DNA from: JANNHK01 sp034408875 | Lineage (GTDB): Bacteria; Actinomycetota; Acidimicrobiia; IMCC26256; PALSA-610 | NCBI GenBank assembly: GCA_034408875.1 | Contig: JAWXCJ010000199.1 | Span: 1 to 12,305 of the forward strand | Direction of reading: 5' to 3' | Length of the DNA: 12,305 bases | Shown: piece after piece, positions 1 through 5,839 of the stretch | Layout of the letters: each line of letters opens with the position of its first letter | Numbering within the stretch: position 1 is the first letter of the stretch | Translations under genes and position numbers: made by a program | The notes under the pieces: model-generated | Databases searched by the model: none | Told to the model about the DNA's origin: nothing | Seen by the model: the letters and a program-made list of their open reading frames with translations, nothing else

Positions 1-160
1 CGCCCGCGCCTTTGCGAATGACCTTGGCGTCCAGTACCGGCGCCGACGTGTCGGCCTGGGCGAGCCCGGGCGCAACCGCGACCATGCCCAGCAGCAGCAA
101 CCCGACCAGGATCGCTATCGGCCCCCGAGGGCGCCGTTCCATCGGCGTATTCGTCTTCAT
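1..160 (-). CDS. Exported protein, N-terminal end only (runs off the left edge)
   Basis: Reading leftward from an ATG at 160 gives 53 residues with no stop before the window edge. They form a textbook Sec signal peptide: a basic n-region (MERRPR, residues 7-12), a hydrophobic core at about 14-31 with a run of four leucines, and an AxA-type cleavage site LAQA|D after residue 36. The mature part visible (DTSAPVLDAKVIRKGAG) is too short to name. A purine-rich ribosome site (GGGGGGA) sits about 7 bases before the ATG, and a promoter-like sequence lies further upstream, so the start is well supported. A second in-frame ATG at residue 7 would also leave a working signal peptide. The gene lies downstream of the CAP-domain gene on the same strand after a 141-base gap, so it probably has its own promoter. 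Function unknown; export is the only safe statement. Confidence 0.75.
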   Translation of the reverse strand, partial: MKTNTPMERRPRGPIAILVGLLLLGMVAVAPGLAQADTSAPVLDAKVIRKGAG

Positions 161-191
161 TGACTGTCCCCCCGCACGGACTCTCGGCTCG

Positions 192-221
192 GTTGTAGTG
201 ACCTAACTCACACTTCGTCAA
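192..221 (-). promoter_or_regulatory. Candidate sigma70-type promoter for the exported protein
   Basis: On the minus strand, TTGACG (216-221, five of six matches to the -35 consensus) is followed after 18 bases by TACAAC (192-197, four of six matches to the -10 consensus). Transcription would start near 185, leaving a leader of about 25 bases that carries the GGGGGGA ribosome site before the ATG at 160. Position and spacing fit well. The call rests on sequence match alone. Confidence 0.45.
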
Positions 222-301
222 TCCATGGGTGCATTCTTGAATCAAAAGGGTTCGAGCGACTTAGACGGATTGTCCGAATCGCGTAGAAAGGTGGGAATGG
301 G

Positions 302-1150
302 TCAGCCGCCCAGATCGAGCGCCCACCACTTCGTGTTGCCGCGAATGACGCAGCCCACGCCCGCATCGTCGGCGTCGGCCGCAAGCATGTTGGCTCGGTG
401 GCCGGACGACGTCATCCAGCCGACGGAGACAACCGACTGGGTGCTGTAGCCCCACGCGATGTTCTCGGCGAGCCAGCTCGCGTTGTAGCCGAACGAGCGG
501 ATCGTCGTGTCCCATCCGGCGTGGCTCGCGCCGTTCTGCGCGATGTCGATCGCCCGTTGGCGCGCGGCGCGGGCCAGGCGCACGTCACGGCGCAGTGCGG
601 GGCGACCCGCGCTCGCGCGTTCGGCGTTGACTTGGTCGAGAACGTACTGCTCGGCGCCCGACTCACACACGGTCTGACCGGAAGGCGGAACCGGAAGGTT
701 GTCGCTTCCGCCTCCGGGCGAAGTCGTCGTCGAGGTCGTGGTGGTGGGTGACGCAACGATATTGACGACGGAAGACGGACCCCAGGCTGTAGTAACACCG
801 CTCACGATCGCCCGGGCGCGGTAGCTCGTCGACTGCGTGGGTGGCGTCTTGTCCAGGTAGGTCGCCTTGCGCGGCGCGTTCGGCTTCGTGTGGATCACGA
901 CAAACGCGCCACCGGCGACCGACCGGGCGATCTCGACGGTGCGGTCCCGCTGTATCGCGTCGGTCTGGAACGACCAGCGCACGCGTACGCCGGCGTTGGT
1001 GTCCATCATGCTCGTGACAACGGTCGGGGCGGTCGTCGGGGACGCGGTGGCCGGCTCGCTCACCGTGACTACGGCGAGCGCGACGCACGCGAGTCCGGCG
1101 GCGATGCGCACGCGTGCGCGCCGGGTGCATCGCTCGTTGCTCCGCCGCAT
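302..1150 (-). CDS. Secreted CAP/SCP-domain (YkwD-like) protein with FN3-like domain
   Basis: 282 residues. Residues 1-36 are an Arg-rich signal peptide with a hydrophobic core at about 16-30 and likely cleavage at ATA|S. Residues about 40-130 resemble a fibronectin type III domain (VRVRWSF near the start, TSYRARAIVSG near the end). A Thr/Ser/Pro/Gly linker follows, and residues 162-282 form a CAP domain. The usual CAP pocket residues are visible: His210 (SHAGW), Glu229 (AENIAWG) and His251 (SGHRANML). Cys162 and Cys267 could form a disulfide. The protein ends at the normal family end (WWALDLGG), so it is complete. CAP proteins are extracellular with varied and often unknown roles; the substrate cannot be told. 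The start was chosen for the signal peptide and a strong GGGGAGG ribosome site about 6 bases upstream. An in-frame ATG at 1312 behind a perfect AGGAGG, spaced only 2 bases away, would add 54 residues and bury the signal peptide, so I rejected it. Confidence 0.88.
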   Translation of the reverse strand: MRRSNERCTRRARVRIAAGLACVALAVVTVSEPATASPTTAPTVVTSMMDTNAGVRVRWSFQTDAIQRDRTVEIARSVAGGAFVVIHTKPNAPRKATYLDKTPPTQSTSYRARAIVSGVTTAWGPSSVVNIVASPTTTTSTTTSPGGGSDNLPVPPSGQTVCESGAEQYVLDQVNAERASAGRPALRRDVRLARAARQRAIDIAQNGASHAGWDTTIRSFGYNASWLAENIAWGYSTQSVVSVGWMTSSGHRANMLAADADDAGVGCVIRGNTKWWALDLGG

Positions 1151-1180
1151 TCCCAGCCTCCCCGGGTGCGCCCGCACCGT

Positions 1181-1194
1181 GTCGCGATCGCGAC
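1181..1194. repeat. Perfect 14-bp palindrome in the divergent region 1151-1406
   Basis: GTCGCGATCGCGAC reads the same on both strands. It sits 31-44 bases before the start of the CAP-domain gene, inside the 256-base region between two divergent genes. An operator or a 5' leader hairpin is possible, but in GC-rich DNA one such palindrome per window is not surprising. Apart from the ribosome sites of the two flanking genes, I see no other clear promoter, RNA gene or riboswitch in 1151-1406. Confidence 0.3.
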
Positions 1195-1406
1195 CGATCA
1201 GGTCCCTGCTCGACCGGTCGGAGGGAGAGGTTAGGGAGTTGGGCGAGGGCGTGCCGAAGTCGAGGGACCATCGGGCCTCGGTGCCCGGTTTGGGCGTTTC
1301 CAACGGGTACATCGCCTCCTGCGGGCCGGGAGAAGAGGCAGTACGGCTCGTCGCCGCGGGAAACCCGTCGATCAGAGCCCGGTCGACCTGGCAGGGGGAG
1401 AGCTGA

Positions 1407-2252
1407 GTGAGCGGCCTGATCATCGTTGCGGGGGCCCTTCTCGGGTTGGGTGTGGTGCTGGCGAGCCGGCAAGTGCGCGGGGGCAACCCGCGCTCGGTGC
1501 GGCGCGAGGCGATCGACATCGAGTCGGTACTCGAAGAGAAGTATCTGAATCGCAAACGTGACGCGCTCGACCCCGAGCCCGGCGCCGCCGTCATCCAGGC
1601 GGCGCCACCGGAACAACCGCCGGTAGCTGTACCCGCCCGAGAAGGGGCCCGAGGGGTGGCCCGAGAGGAAGGCTGGCCGGAAGCGAAGGCGGCGGGCGCG
1701 TGGATTGCGCCCCCGACGCTCGACGTGGCGCCGTGGGCGCCGATCCCGGGCGAACCGGGCGATGACTACCCAATGGGCCCCCCGCGCCGGCCGGCTCGGG
1801 TGGAGGAAACGCCGGACGGCCCGGCGCTCGTCGCGAGCCCGTACGAGGCATTGCGCCGCCGGCGCGATCGGGTCGCGGCGCAGGCCGAACTGGCCTTCGC
1901 GCAGGTGCACCGGTTGCGGACCGAGTCATTGCGCCGGGCATCGCAGGCCGAGCACAACGCCGAGTTGGCGACGACGGCGCGCGCGCGCGCGGCCCGCATG
2001 ACCCAGGAATCGCGCAAGTACGAGGCTCAGGGCCGGGTCCGGTCCTTGGCAGTGCCGGACGCGGGCGACGCCTTCCAAGACGTGCACCGGTTCCGGGTCG
2101 AGGCCCTGCGGCGGGCGCACGAAGCCGTGCACGGCGCCGAAGCCGTGGCCCAGGCCCGCGAGCGGGCGACCCGCCTCCTCAGGGAGCAACGCAAGATCGA
2201 GGCCGAGATGGGTCGGTTAAACCGGGGCGGGGTTCCGTCCGAAAACCTGTGA
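1407..2252 (+). CDS. Membrane-anchored protein with a duplicated 46-residue helical repeat
   Basis: 281 residues; family not recognised. The GTG start has AGGGGGAG 6 bases upstream. Residues 4-20 are one hydrophobic segment followed by RQVR, an N-terminal anchor with the rest probably in the cytoplasm. Residues about 55-145 are rich in Pro, Ala, Gly and Glu and look disordered. Residues 163-208 and 222-267 are two gapless copies of a 46-residue unit rich in Arg, Ala and Glu. Shared positions include A-F-x-x-V-H-R-x-R-x-E-x-L-R-R-A, a later A-x-H-x-A-E, and a closing E-x-R-K-x-E-A. They should form long charged helices or coiled coils. The next gene is also a small coiled-coil protein, 59 bases downstream and possibly co-transcribed. 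Such an anchor plus helical tail suggests a scaffold or cell-envelope role, but this is inference from shape only. Confidence 0.7.
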   Translation: MSGLIIVAGALLGLGVVLASRQVRGGNPRSVRREAIDIESVLEEKYLNRKRDALDPEPGAAVIQAAPPEQPPVAVPAREGARGVAREEGWPEAKAAGAWIAPPTLDVAPWAPIPGEPGDDYPMGPPRRPARVEETPDGPALVASPYEALRRRRDRVAAQAELAFAQVHRLRTESLRRASQAEHNAELATTARARAARMTQESRKYEAQGRVRSLAVPDAGDAFQDVHRFRVEALRRAHEAVHGAEAVAQARERATRLLREQRKIEAEMGRLNRGGVPSENL

Positions 2253-2311
2253 TGTTCCGGGTCGTGGCCGATCAGATCCGGACCGATTTGTTGTTCATGG
2301 GGGCATAGAGG

Positions 2312-2506
2312 ATGGCCGCGACGACGGAGACGCCACTCTCCGGTCTGCCGCCCGAGCAGGTGCAGGCTTGGCTCGAGAGCGTGCAAGACCAGATTCGACG
2401 CGTGCAGACGCGCATCGAGTATCTCCAGGCCGAGCAGGCGCGCCTTCAGGAGCAAGAGAGCCTCCTCATGGAGCTCATGGCGTCGGCGTCGTCACCGGTC
2501 GTGTAA
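2312..2506 (+). CDS. Small coiled-coil protein
   Basis: 64 residues, not assigned to a named family. After a short polar start (MAATTETPLSGLPPE), residues about 16-58 form one amphipathic helix with regularly spaced Leu, Val and Ile and many Gln, Glu and Arg, typical of a short coiled coil that dimerises or binds a partner. There are no Cys residues, signal peptide or membrane segment, so it should be soluble. The start is fixed by an in-frame TAG at 2306-2308, six bases before the ATG. GGGGG at 2299-2303 is a plausible ribosome site. It follows the membrane-anchored helical-repeat gene by 59 bases, and its stop lies only 19 bases before the MaoC start, so the next promoter overlaps its end. 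Function unknown. Confidence 0.6.
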   Translation: MAATTETPLSGLPPEQVQAWLESVQDQIRRVQTRIEYLQAEQARLQEQESLLMELMASASSPVV

Positions 2507-2512
2507 GTCGCG

Positions 2513-2518
2513 TACATT
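2513..2518 (+). promoter_or_regulatory. Candidate -10 element for a leaderless transcript of the MaoC operon
   Basis: TACATT fits TANNNT and ends 7 bases before the ATG at 2526. No purine-rich ribosome site lies between the preceding stop (2506) and that ATG. A -10 element at this distance and no Shine-Dalgarno sequence is the pattern of leaderless actinobacterial transcripts starting on the A of ATG. I see no clear -35 box. Confidence 0.4.
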
Positions 2519-2525
2519 CCCGCCC

Positions 2526-2930
2526 ATGACGGCGGCGTACGAAGCGCTCAGCGAGGGTGACGCGGGACCGGCGATCAGTCACCAACTCACTCGCACCGAT
2601 CTCGTGATGTACGCCGGCGCGTCCGGCGACTTCAATCCAATGCACACCGACGAGGTGGCCGCCAAAGAAGCGGGCTTGCCGTCGGTGTTCGGACACGGCA
2701 TGTTCACAGCCGGGCTGCTCGCCACCGCGGTCACCAACTATGTCGGTCTCGGCCGGCTCACGTCGTACAAGGTGCGCTTCACCAAGCAGACCTGGCCGGG
2801 CGAGACGCTCACCACGAGCGTCACCGTGACAGAGAAGCGGGCCGGAAACGTCGTGGTGCTCGCATGCGCCGTGGTCAACCAGGACGGCGAGGCAAAGATC
2901 ACCGGCGAGGCCGTCGCGGTCCTTCCGTGA
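2526..2930 (+). CDS. MaoC-like (R)-specific enoyl-CoA hydratase
   Basis: 134 residues, the normal length for a single hot-dog MaoC domain. The hydratase signature lies at residues 29-57: YAGASGDFNPMHTD, then VFGHGM. Asp35 and His40 are the catalytic pair of this family and Asn37 is the conserved residue between them. The family adds water across a trans-2-enoyl-CoA to give the (R)-3-hydroxyacyl-CoA, working as a dimer in the cytoplasm. Layout and sequence recall mycobacterial HadB and the MaoC subunits of the steroid hydratase ChsH1-ChsH2. It is the first gene of a tight operon and its TGA overlaps the GTG start of the DUF35 gene, so translation is coupled. In mycobacterial ChsH2 a MaoC and a DUF35 domain are fused; here they are separate overlapping genes. 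The substrate is unknown, but the neighbours point to a branched or sterol side-chain acyl-CoA. Confidence 0.88.
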   Translation: MTAAYEALSEGDAGPAISHQLTRTDLVMYAGASGDFNPMHTDEVAAKEAGLPSVFGHGMFTAGLLATAVTNYVGLGRLTSYKVRFTKQTWPGETLTTSVTVTEKRAGNVVVLACAVVNQDGEAKITGEAVAVLP

Positions 2931-3337
2931 CTCGGTTCGATCTCCCGACGCCCGACTTCGAGACCCAGCCGTTCTGGGACGGATGCCGGGAAGGCCGGTT
3001 CCTGATCCGCCACTGCAAGGCCTGTGGCGAGGACCACTTCTACCCGCGCCCGTTCTGCCCCAAGTGCTGGAGCGACGAGGTCGAGTGGAAAGCGGCCGCC
3101 GGCGGCGGGACGCTGTACACGTACTCGATCGTGCGCCAGAACGACCTACCGCCGTTCCCGGAACGGGTGCCGTACGTCGCGGCGATCGTCGAGCTTGACG
3201 AGGGCCCGCGGGTGATGACCAACGTCGAAGGCTGCGAGTTCGACGACCTGGCCGTCGGCATGCGCGTCGCCGTCGACTTCAGAGCCGTCACCGACGACGT
3301 GACGATCCCGATCTTTCGTCCCGCGCCCGCGCAGTAG
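2927..3337 (+). CDS. DUF35 Zn-ribbon/OB-fold acyl-CoA-binding protein, first copy
   Basis: 136 residues. An N-terminal helical part (FWDGCREGRFLIRHC) leads into a rubredoxin-like zinc ribbon with Cys30, Cys33, Cys44 and Cys47. An OB-fold follows at about 58-132 (TLYTYSIVR, VPYVAAIVEL, LAVGMRVAVDF). DUF35 proteins pair with thiolase-fold enzymes or MaoC hydratases and hold the acyl-CoA, as the DUF35 domain of ChsH2 does for the aldolase Ltp2. The GTG start overlaps the MaoC stop (GTGA) and has no good ribosome site of its own, which supports coupling; frame and domain length fit this start. It is a paralogue of the DUF35 gene at 3699-4154. Its overlap with MaoC and distance from the thiolase-like gene suggest it partners the hydratase, but either pairing is possible. 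Confidence 0.85.
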   Translation: MTRFDLPTPDFETQPFWDGCREGRFLIRHCKACGEDHFYPRPFCPKCWSDEVEWKAAAGGGTLYTYSIVRQNDLPPFPERVPYVAAIVELDEGPRVMTNVEGCEFDDLAVGMRVAVDFRAVTDDVTIPIFRPAPAQ

Positions 3338-3348
3338 CGTCGGACCTC

Positions 3349-3690
3349 GTGGACGAGCCCGACTGGAACTTTCCCTTCGAGGAGCCGCTGCACGACGTGT
3401 TCCCGCAGCTCCACGCCGCGCAGAACGCGTGGATGGCGCAGCTCGACTCGATCGGGGCGCCCGACCGCAAGACCCACGAGTTGATTCGCATGGCGGTGAC
3501 CGTCACGATGCGCAACCCCGAAGGCGTGAAACGTCACGCCCGCCTGGCGCGCGAGGTCGGCGCCACGTGGGAGGAGATCCTCGGTTCCATCATGCTGACG
3601 ACGCCCGGCTACGGCTTGTTGCCGGCCGTCGAGAGCATCCCGCACGCGCGTGCCGGGTTCGAAGCAGCGCGCGAACCCGAACAGGAGTGA
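3349..3690 (+). CDS. Carboxymuconolactone decarboxylase (CMD)/AhpD-like protein without cysteines
   Basis: 113 residues, all-helical, the size of one CMD domain. The core at residues 43-77 (HELIRMAVTVTMRNPEGVKRHARLAREVGATWEEI) matches the family pattern in which a helix ends in a conserved His (His63) and is followed by A-x-x-x-G-A-T-x-E-E-I. Redox-active AhpD members carry a C-x-x-C pair just before this His; here the segment is PEGVKRH and the whole protein has no Cys, so a peroxidase role is excluded. It may be a decarboxylase or lactonase-type enzyme, or a structural partner. The GTG start lies 11 bases after the first DUF35 stop and has a weak ribosome site. It sits between two DUF35 genes in an acyl-CoA operon, which suggests a CoA-linked substrate. 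Family assignment is fairly sure; the reaction is unknown. Confidence 0.75.
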   Translation: MDEPDWNFPFEEPLHDVFPQLHAAQNAWMAQLDSIGAPDRKTHELIRMAVTVTMRNPEGVKRHARLAREVGATWEEILGSIMLTTPGYGLLPAVESIPHARAGFEAAREPEQE

Positions 3691-3698
3691 GTACGACC

Positions 3699-4154
3699 GT
3701 GTCATCCGCCGGGACATCGACCGAGGCGGGCGATCCGCCGTTTCGGATCCTGCCCCGACTGACCGACAAGAACCGCGATTTCTGGACCGGTGGCGCGCGT
3801 GGCGAACTGCGGTTCCGGCGCTGCCAGGATTGCACGTTCTACATCCATCCGCCGCAGCCGTTGTGCCCGATGTGCCACTCGAAGAACCTCGCGACCGAGA
3901 CCGTTTCGGGTAAGGCGACGCTCGCGTCGTACTCGATCAACCACCAGAACTGGATGCCCGGTCCGGAGCTGCCGTACGTCGTCGCGATCGTCGAATGCGT
4001 CGAGCAGGAAGGGCTGCGCCTCACGACGAACATCGTGAACTGTGAGCACGACGCACTTGTGGTCGGGATGCCCGTGCGCGTCCTCTTCGAACGTCATCCC
4101 GACCCTGAGGGCGACGTGTACCTCCCCCTCTTCGAACCGGACGCTTCCGCATGA
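3699..4154 (+). CDS. DUF35 Zn-ribbon/OB-fold protein, second copy (thiolase partner)
   Basis: 151 residues from the GTG at 3699. A short disordered N-terminus leads to the helix RDFWTGGARGELRFRRC, a zinc ribbon with Cys42, Cys45, Cys56 and Cys59, and an OB-fold to the end (ATLASYSINHQNW, LPYVVAIVEC, LVVGMPVRVLF). It is a paralogue of the DUF35 protein at 2927-3337, with the same order of motifs. Its stop overlaps the ATG of the thiolase-like gene (ATGA), the usual arrangement for a DUF35 protein bound to its thiolase-fold partner, where it supplies the acyl-CoA-binding platform. An alternative GTG at 3687 overlaps the CMD stop (GTGA) and adds four residues. I prefer 3699 because AGGAG at 3683-3687 lies 11 bases upstream of it, whereas 3687 has no ribosome site. 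Confidence 0.85.
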   Translation: MSSAGTSTEAGDPPFRILPRLTDKNRDFWTGGARGELRFRRCQDCTFYIHPPQPLCPMCHSKNLATETVSGKATLASYSINHQNWMPGPELPYVVAIVECVEQEGLRLTTNIVNCEHDALVVGMPVRVLFERHPDPEGDVYLPLFEPDASA

Positions 4155-5374
4155 ACGCCAACCAGATCATCGAACGCAACGCGTGTGTCACGGGCGTGGG
4201 GCAGTCGGATATCGGCCGTCGGCTCGGGCGCGACCCGTTCGAGCTGACCCTCGACGCGTGCCTCGCCGCGATCGAAGACGCCGGGCTCACCGTCGCCGAC
4301 ATCGACGGTTTGTCGACGTACCCGGGCAACTTCGGCCCGATGGGCTTCAGTGGCGCGGGCGCGTACCAGGTGATCGACGCGCTCCGTTTGAACGTCGGGT
4401 GGTACGACAGCGGCATCGAGACGTCGGGGCAGCTCGGTTCGGTCATCAAGGCGTGTCTGGCGGTTGCGGCGGGACTCGCCAACCATGTCGTCTGCTTCCG
4501 GTCGGTGTGGGAAGGCTCCGCGCAGGGCGACAAAGGTCGCGCCGGCGTCATGCCCGGCGGCGGCGGCGGCGGTGACGAAGGCGGCGGTGGCGGGTCGATC
4601 AAGGCCAACGACTACATGCAGTGGCAGCTGCCGTTCTCCGCGCCGTCGGCGGCGATCTGGATCGCGATGTTCGCCCAGGCCCACTTCTCGAAGTACGGCA
4701 CAACCCGCGAGCAACTCGCGTGGATCGCGCTGAACGCCCGACGCAACGCGGCGTTGAACCCCAACGCGATCTACACCGACCCCATGACGCTCGACGACTA
4801 CATGAACGTGCGCATGATCTCGACGCCGTTCTGCCTCTACGACTGCGACGCCCCGTGCGACGGCGGCACCGCGTTCGTGATCTCCCGCACCGACCGGGCC
4901 AAGGATCTGCGGCACCCGCCGTTGCGGTTCGAGGCGGTCGGTACCGCGATGCGGGGTCGGCCCTCGTGGGATCAGTTCGACGACCTCTCGGCCATGCCCA
5001 ACCGCGATGCGGCCGCGCAAATGTGGACCCGTACGGATCTGAAGCCTTCCGACATGCAGATGGCGCAGCTGTACGACGGCTTCTCGTGGATCACGCTGTC
5101 GTGGCTCGAAGCGCTCGGTTTCTGCGACGTCGGTGGTGGCGGCCCGTTCATCGACGGCGGCGCGAACATCGCCCGCGAAGGGCCGTTGCCGCTCAACACG
5201 CACGGCGGCCAGCTCTCGGCCGGGCGGTTGCACGGGTACGGCTTCCTGCACGAAGCCGCGGTGCAGATGTGGGGGTTGGCCGGTGCGCGCCAACTCGAAC
5301 GTCCGCCGGAGGTCGCCGCGGTCGCGGCCGGTGGCGGTAACACATGTGGCTGCATGATCCTCACGCGCGACTAG
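4151..5374 (+). CDS. Thiolase-fold protein of the SCPx/Ltp2 lipid-transfer type
   Basis: 407 residues, close to the family length. Conserved segments are the N-terminal VTGVGQSDIGRRLGRDPFEL, AQLYDGFSWITLSWLEALGFC at 305-325, and NTHGGQLSAGRLHGYG at 349-364. His361 is the likely catalytic His, and Tyr308 and Tyr363 sit in the active-site motifs. In true thiolases the nucleophilic Cys lies in a C-x-S-G motif on the helix before the helical dimer region; the matching stretch here is IETSGQLG (89-96) with Gly at that place, so normal thiolysis is unlikely. Ltp2 of the cholesterol igr operon has this fold and acts as a retro-aldolase with a DUF35 partner, so aldolase-type cleavage of a 3-hydroxyacyl-CoA is the best guess. 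Residues 136-148 hold two runs of glycine that look like an added flexible loop. It is the last operon gene, its ATG overlapping the second DUF35 stop. Confidence 0.82.
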   Translation: MNANQIIERNACVTGVGQSDIGRRLGRDPFELTLDACLAAIEDAGLTVADIDGLSTYPGNFGPMGFSGAGAYQVIDALRLNVGWYDSGIETSGQLGSVIKACLAVAAGLANHVVCFRSVWEGSAQGDKGRAGVMPGGGGGGDEGGGGGSIKANDYMQWQLPFSAPSAAIWIAMFAQAHFSKYGTTREQLAWIALNARRNAALNPNAIYTDPMTLDDYMNVRMISTPFCLYDCDAPCDGGTAFVISRTDRAKDLRHPPLRFEAVGTAMRGRPSWDQFDDLSAMPNRDAAAQMWTRTDLKPSDMQMAQLYDGFSWITLSWLEALGFCDVGGGGPFIDGGANIAREGPLPLNTHGGQLSAGRLHGYGFLHEAAVQMWGLAGARQLERPPEVAAVAAGGGNTCGCMILTRD

Positions 5375-5420
5375 AGACAACACGCGAAACAAGATCGAGA
5401 ACACGCGTGTACCGGATTTG

Positions 5421-5434
5421 GTGGCGTTCGCCAC
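5421..5434 (+). terminator. Weak terminator-like hairpin after the thiolase-like gene
   Basis: GTGGCGTTCGCCAC folds into a 5-bp stem with a 4-base loop and is followed by TTT. It lies 46 bases after the operon stop, in the 133-base gap before the next plus-strand gene. The stem is short and the T tract minimal, so this is a tentative call. Confidence 0.25.
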
Positions 5435-5450
5435 TTTGGCGATTCGACGC

Positions 5451-5479
5451 TTGGTTTGTCCGGTGTGAGTCGCGATACT
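5451..5479 (+). promoter_or_regulatory. Candidate promoter for the small adenylation-domain-like gene
   Basis: TTGGTT (5451-5456) and GATACT (5474-5479, four of six matches to the -10 consensus) are 17 bases apart. They lie 29 bases before the ATG at 5508, with the ribosome site GGAGGG (5495-5500) between. The -35 match is poor. It supports separate expression of the 104-residue gene from the preceding operon. Confidence 0.35.
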
Positions 5480-5507
5480 GCGGGCCGGACCTGGGGAGGG
5501 GCTACGA

Positions 5508-5822
5508 ATGACCGCTATGGAGCAAGACCGCGCTGCCGATTACCTGGCGCGCTTCTTGCGGGCTCGGGGCATGTCGCCCACGGCCCGTATCGGGGTGGAA
5601 ACGGCCGACAGCTACGAGATGTCGGTGGCAATGCTGGCAGTGCACAAGACGGGGGCTACCTGTGTGCTGATCGACCTCACCGAACCCGAGCCCGAGCGGC
5701 GCGAGTGGGCTCGCCAGGTGGGTGTCGACCTCGTGCTGACGCACGACGACGCGCTGTACGAATCGCCGGCCGTACCGGCCGAGCTGTTCGCGACGATGTG
5801 GCGTGAGGCGGAATCCGTCTGA
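5508..5822 (+). CDS. Stand-alone N-terminal fragment resembling an AMP-binding (NRPS-like) adenylation domain
   Basis: 104 residues. Residues 10-78 follow the early part of adenylate-forming (ANL) enzymes: a helix like LARFLRARGMSPTARIGVETADSYE, then AVHKTGATCVLIDLTEPEPERREWARQVGVDLVLT. The latter matches core motif A2 (typically LKAGAAYVPLDP) and the following helix and strand up to LVLT. The protein stops where motif A3 (TSGTTG, the phosphate loop) would begin, and motifs A3-A10 are absent, so it cannot adenylate anything alone. The gene looks intact: own ATG, strong GGGGAGGGG ribosome site about 7 bases upstream, promoter-like sequence, and a stop just before the convergent dehydrogenase. 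The downstream DNA does not continue the domain. It may be a small regulatory or binding protein, or a fixed relic of a larger gene. It lies between acyl-CoA operons, which hints at a CoA-ester link only. Confidence 0.65.
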   Translation: MTAMEQDRAADYLARFLRARGMSPTARIGVETADSYEMSVAMLAVHKTGATCVLIDLTEPEPERREWARQVGVDLVLTHDDALYESPAVPAELFATMWREAESV

Positions 5823-5839
5823 CGTCAGCGGGGCTGGGA

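Noticed and set aside
1151..1406. Possible riboswitch (cobalamin or c-di-AMP type) before the CAP-domain gene
   Set aside because: I looked for the conserved boxes of both classes on the minus strand and found none in the right order.
1151..1594. Long in-frame upstream extension of the CAP-domain gene, including an ATG at 1312 behind AGGAGG
   Set aside because: It would bury a clear signal peptide, the AGGAGG is only 2 bases from the ATG, and the far part lies antisense to the gene at 1407-2252. The start at 1150 has a well-spaced ribosome site.
2297..2308. Minimal open frame ATG GGG GCA TAG just before the small coiled-coil gene
   Set aside because: Three codons with no sign of use. It only serves to fix the true start at 2312.
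5380..5410. ACACGCG repeated 21 bases apart, the second within the palindrome ACACGCGTGT
   Set aside because: A 10-bp palindrome is expected about a dozen times in a window this size, and the repeat is only 7 bases.
4094..5434. 446-residue open frame antisense to the thiolase-like gene
   Set aside because: High-GC shadow: composition is Arg/Pro/His-rich with no domain, while the plus-strand frame shows a full conserved family.
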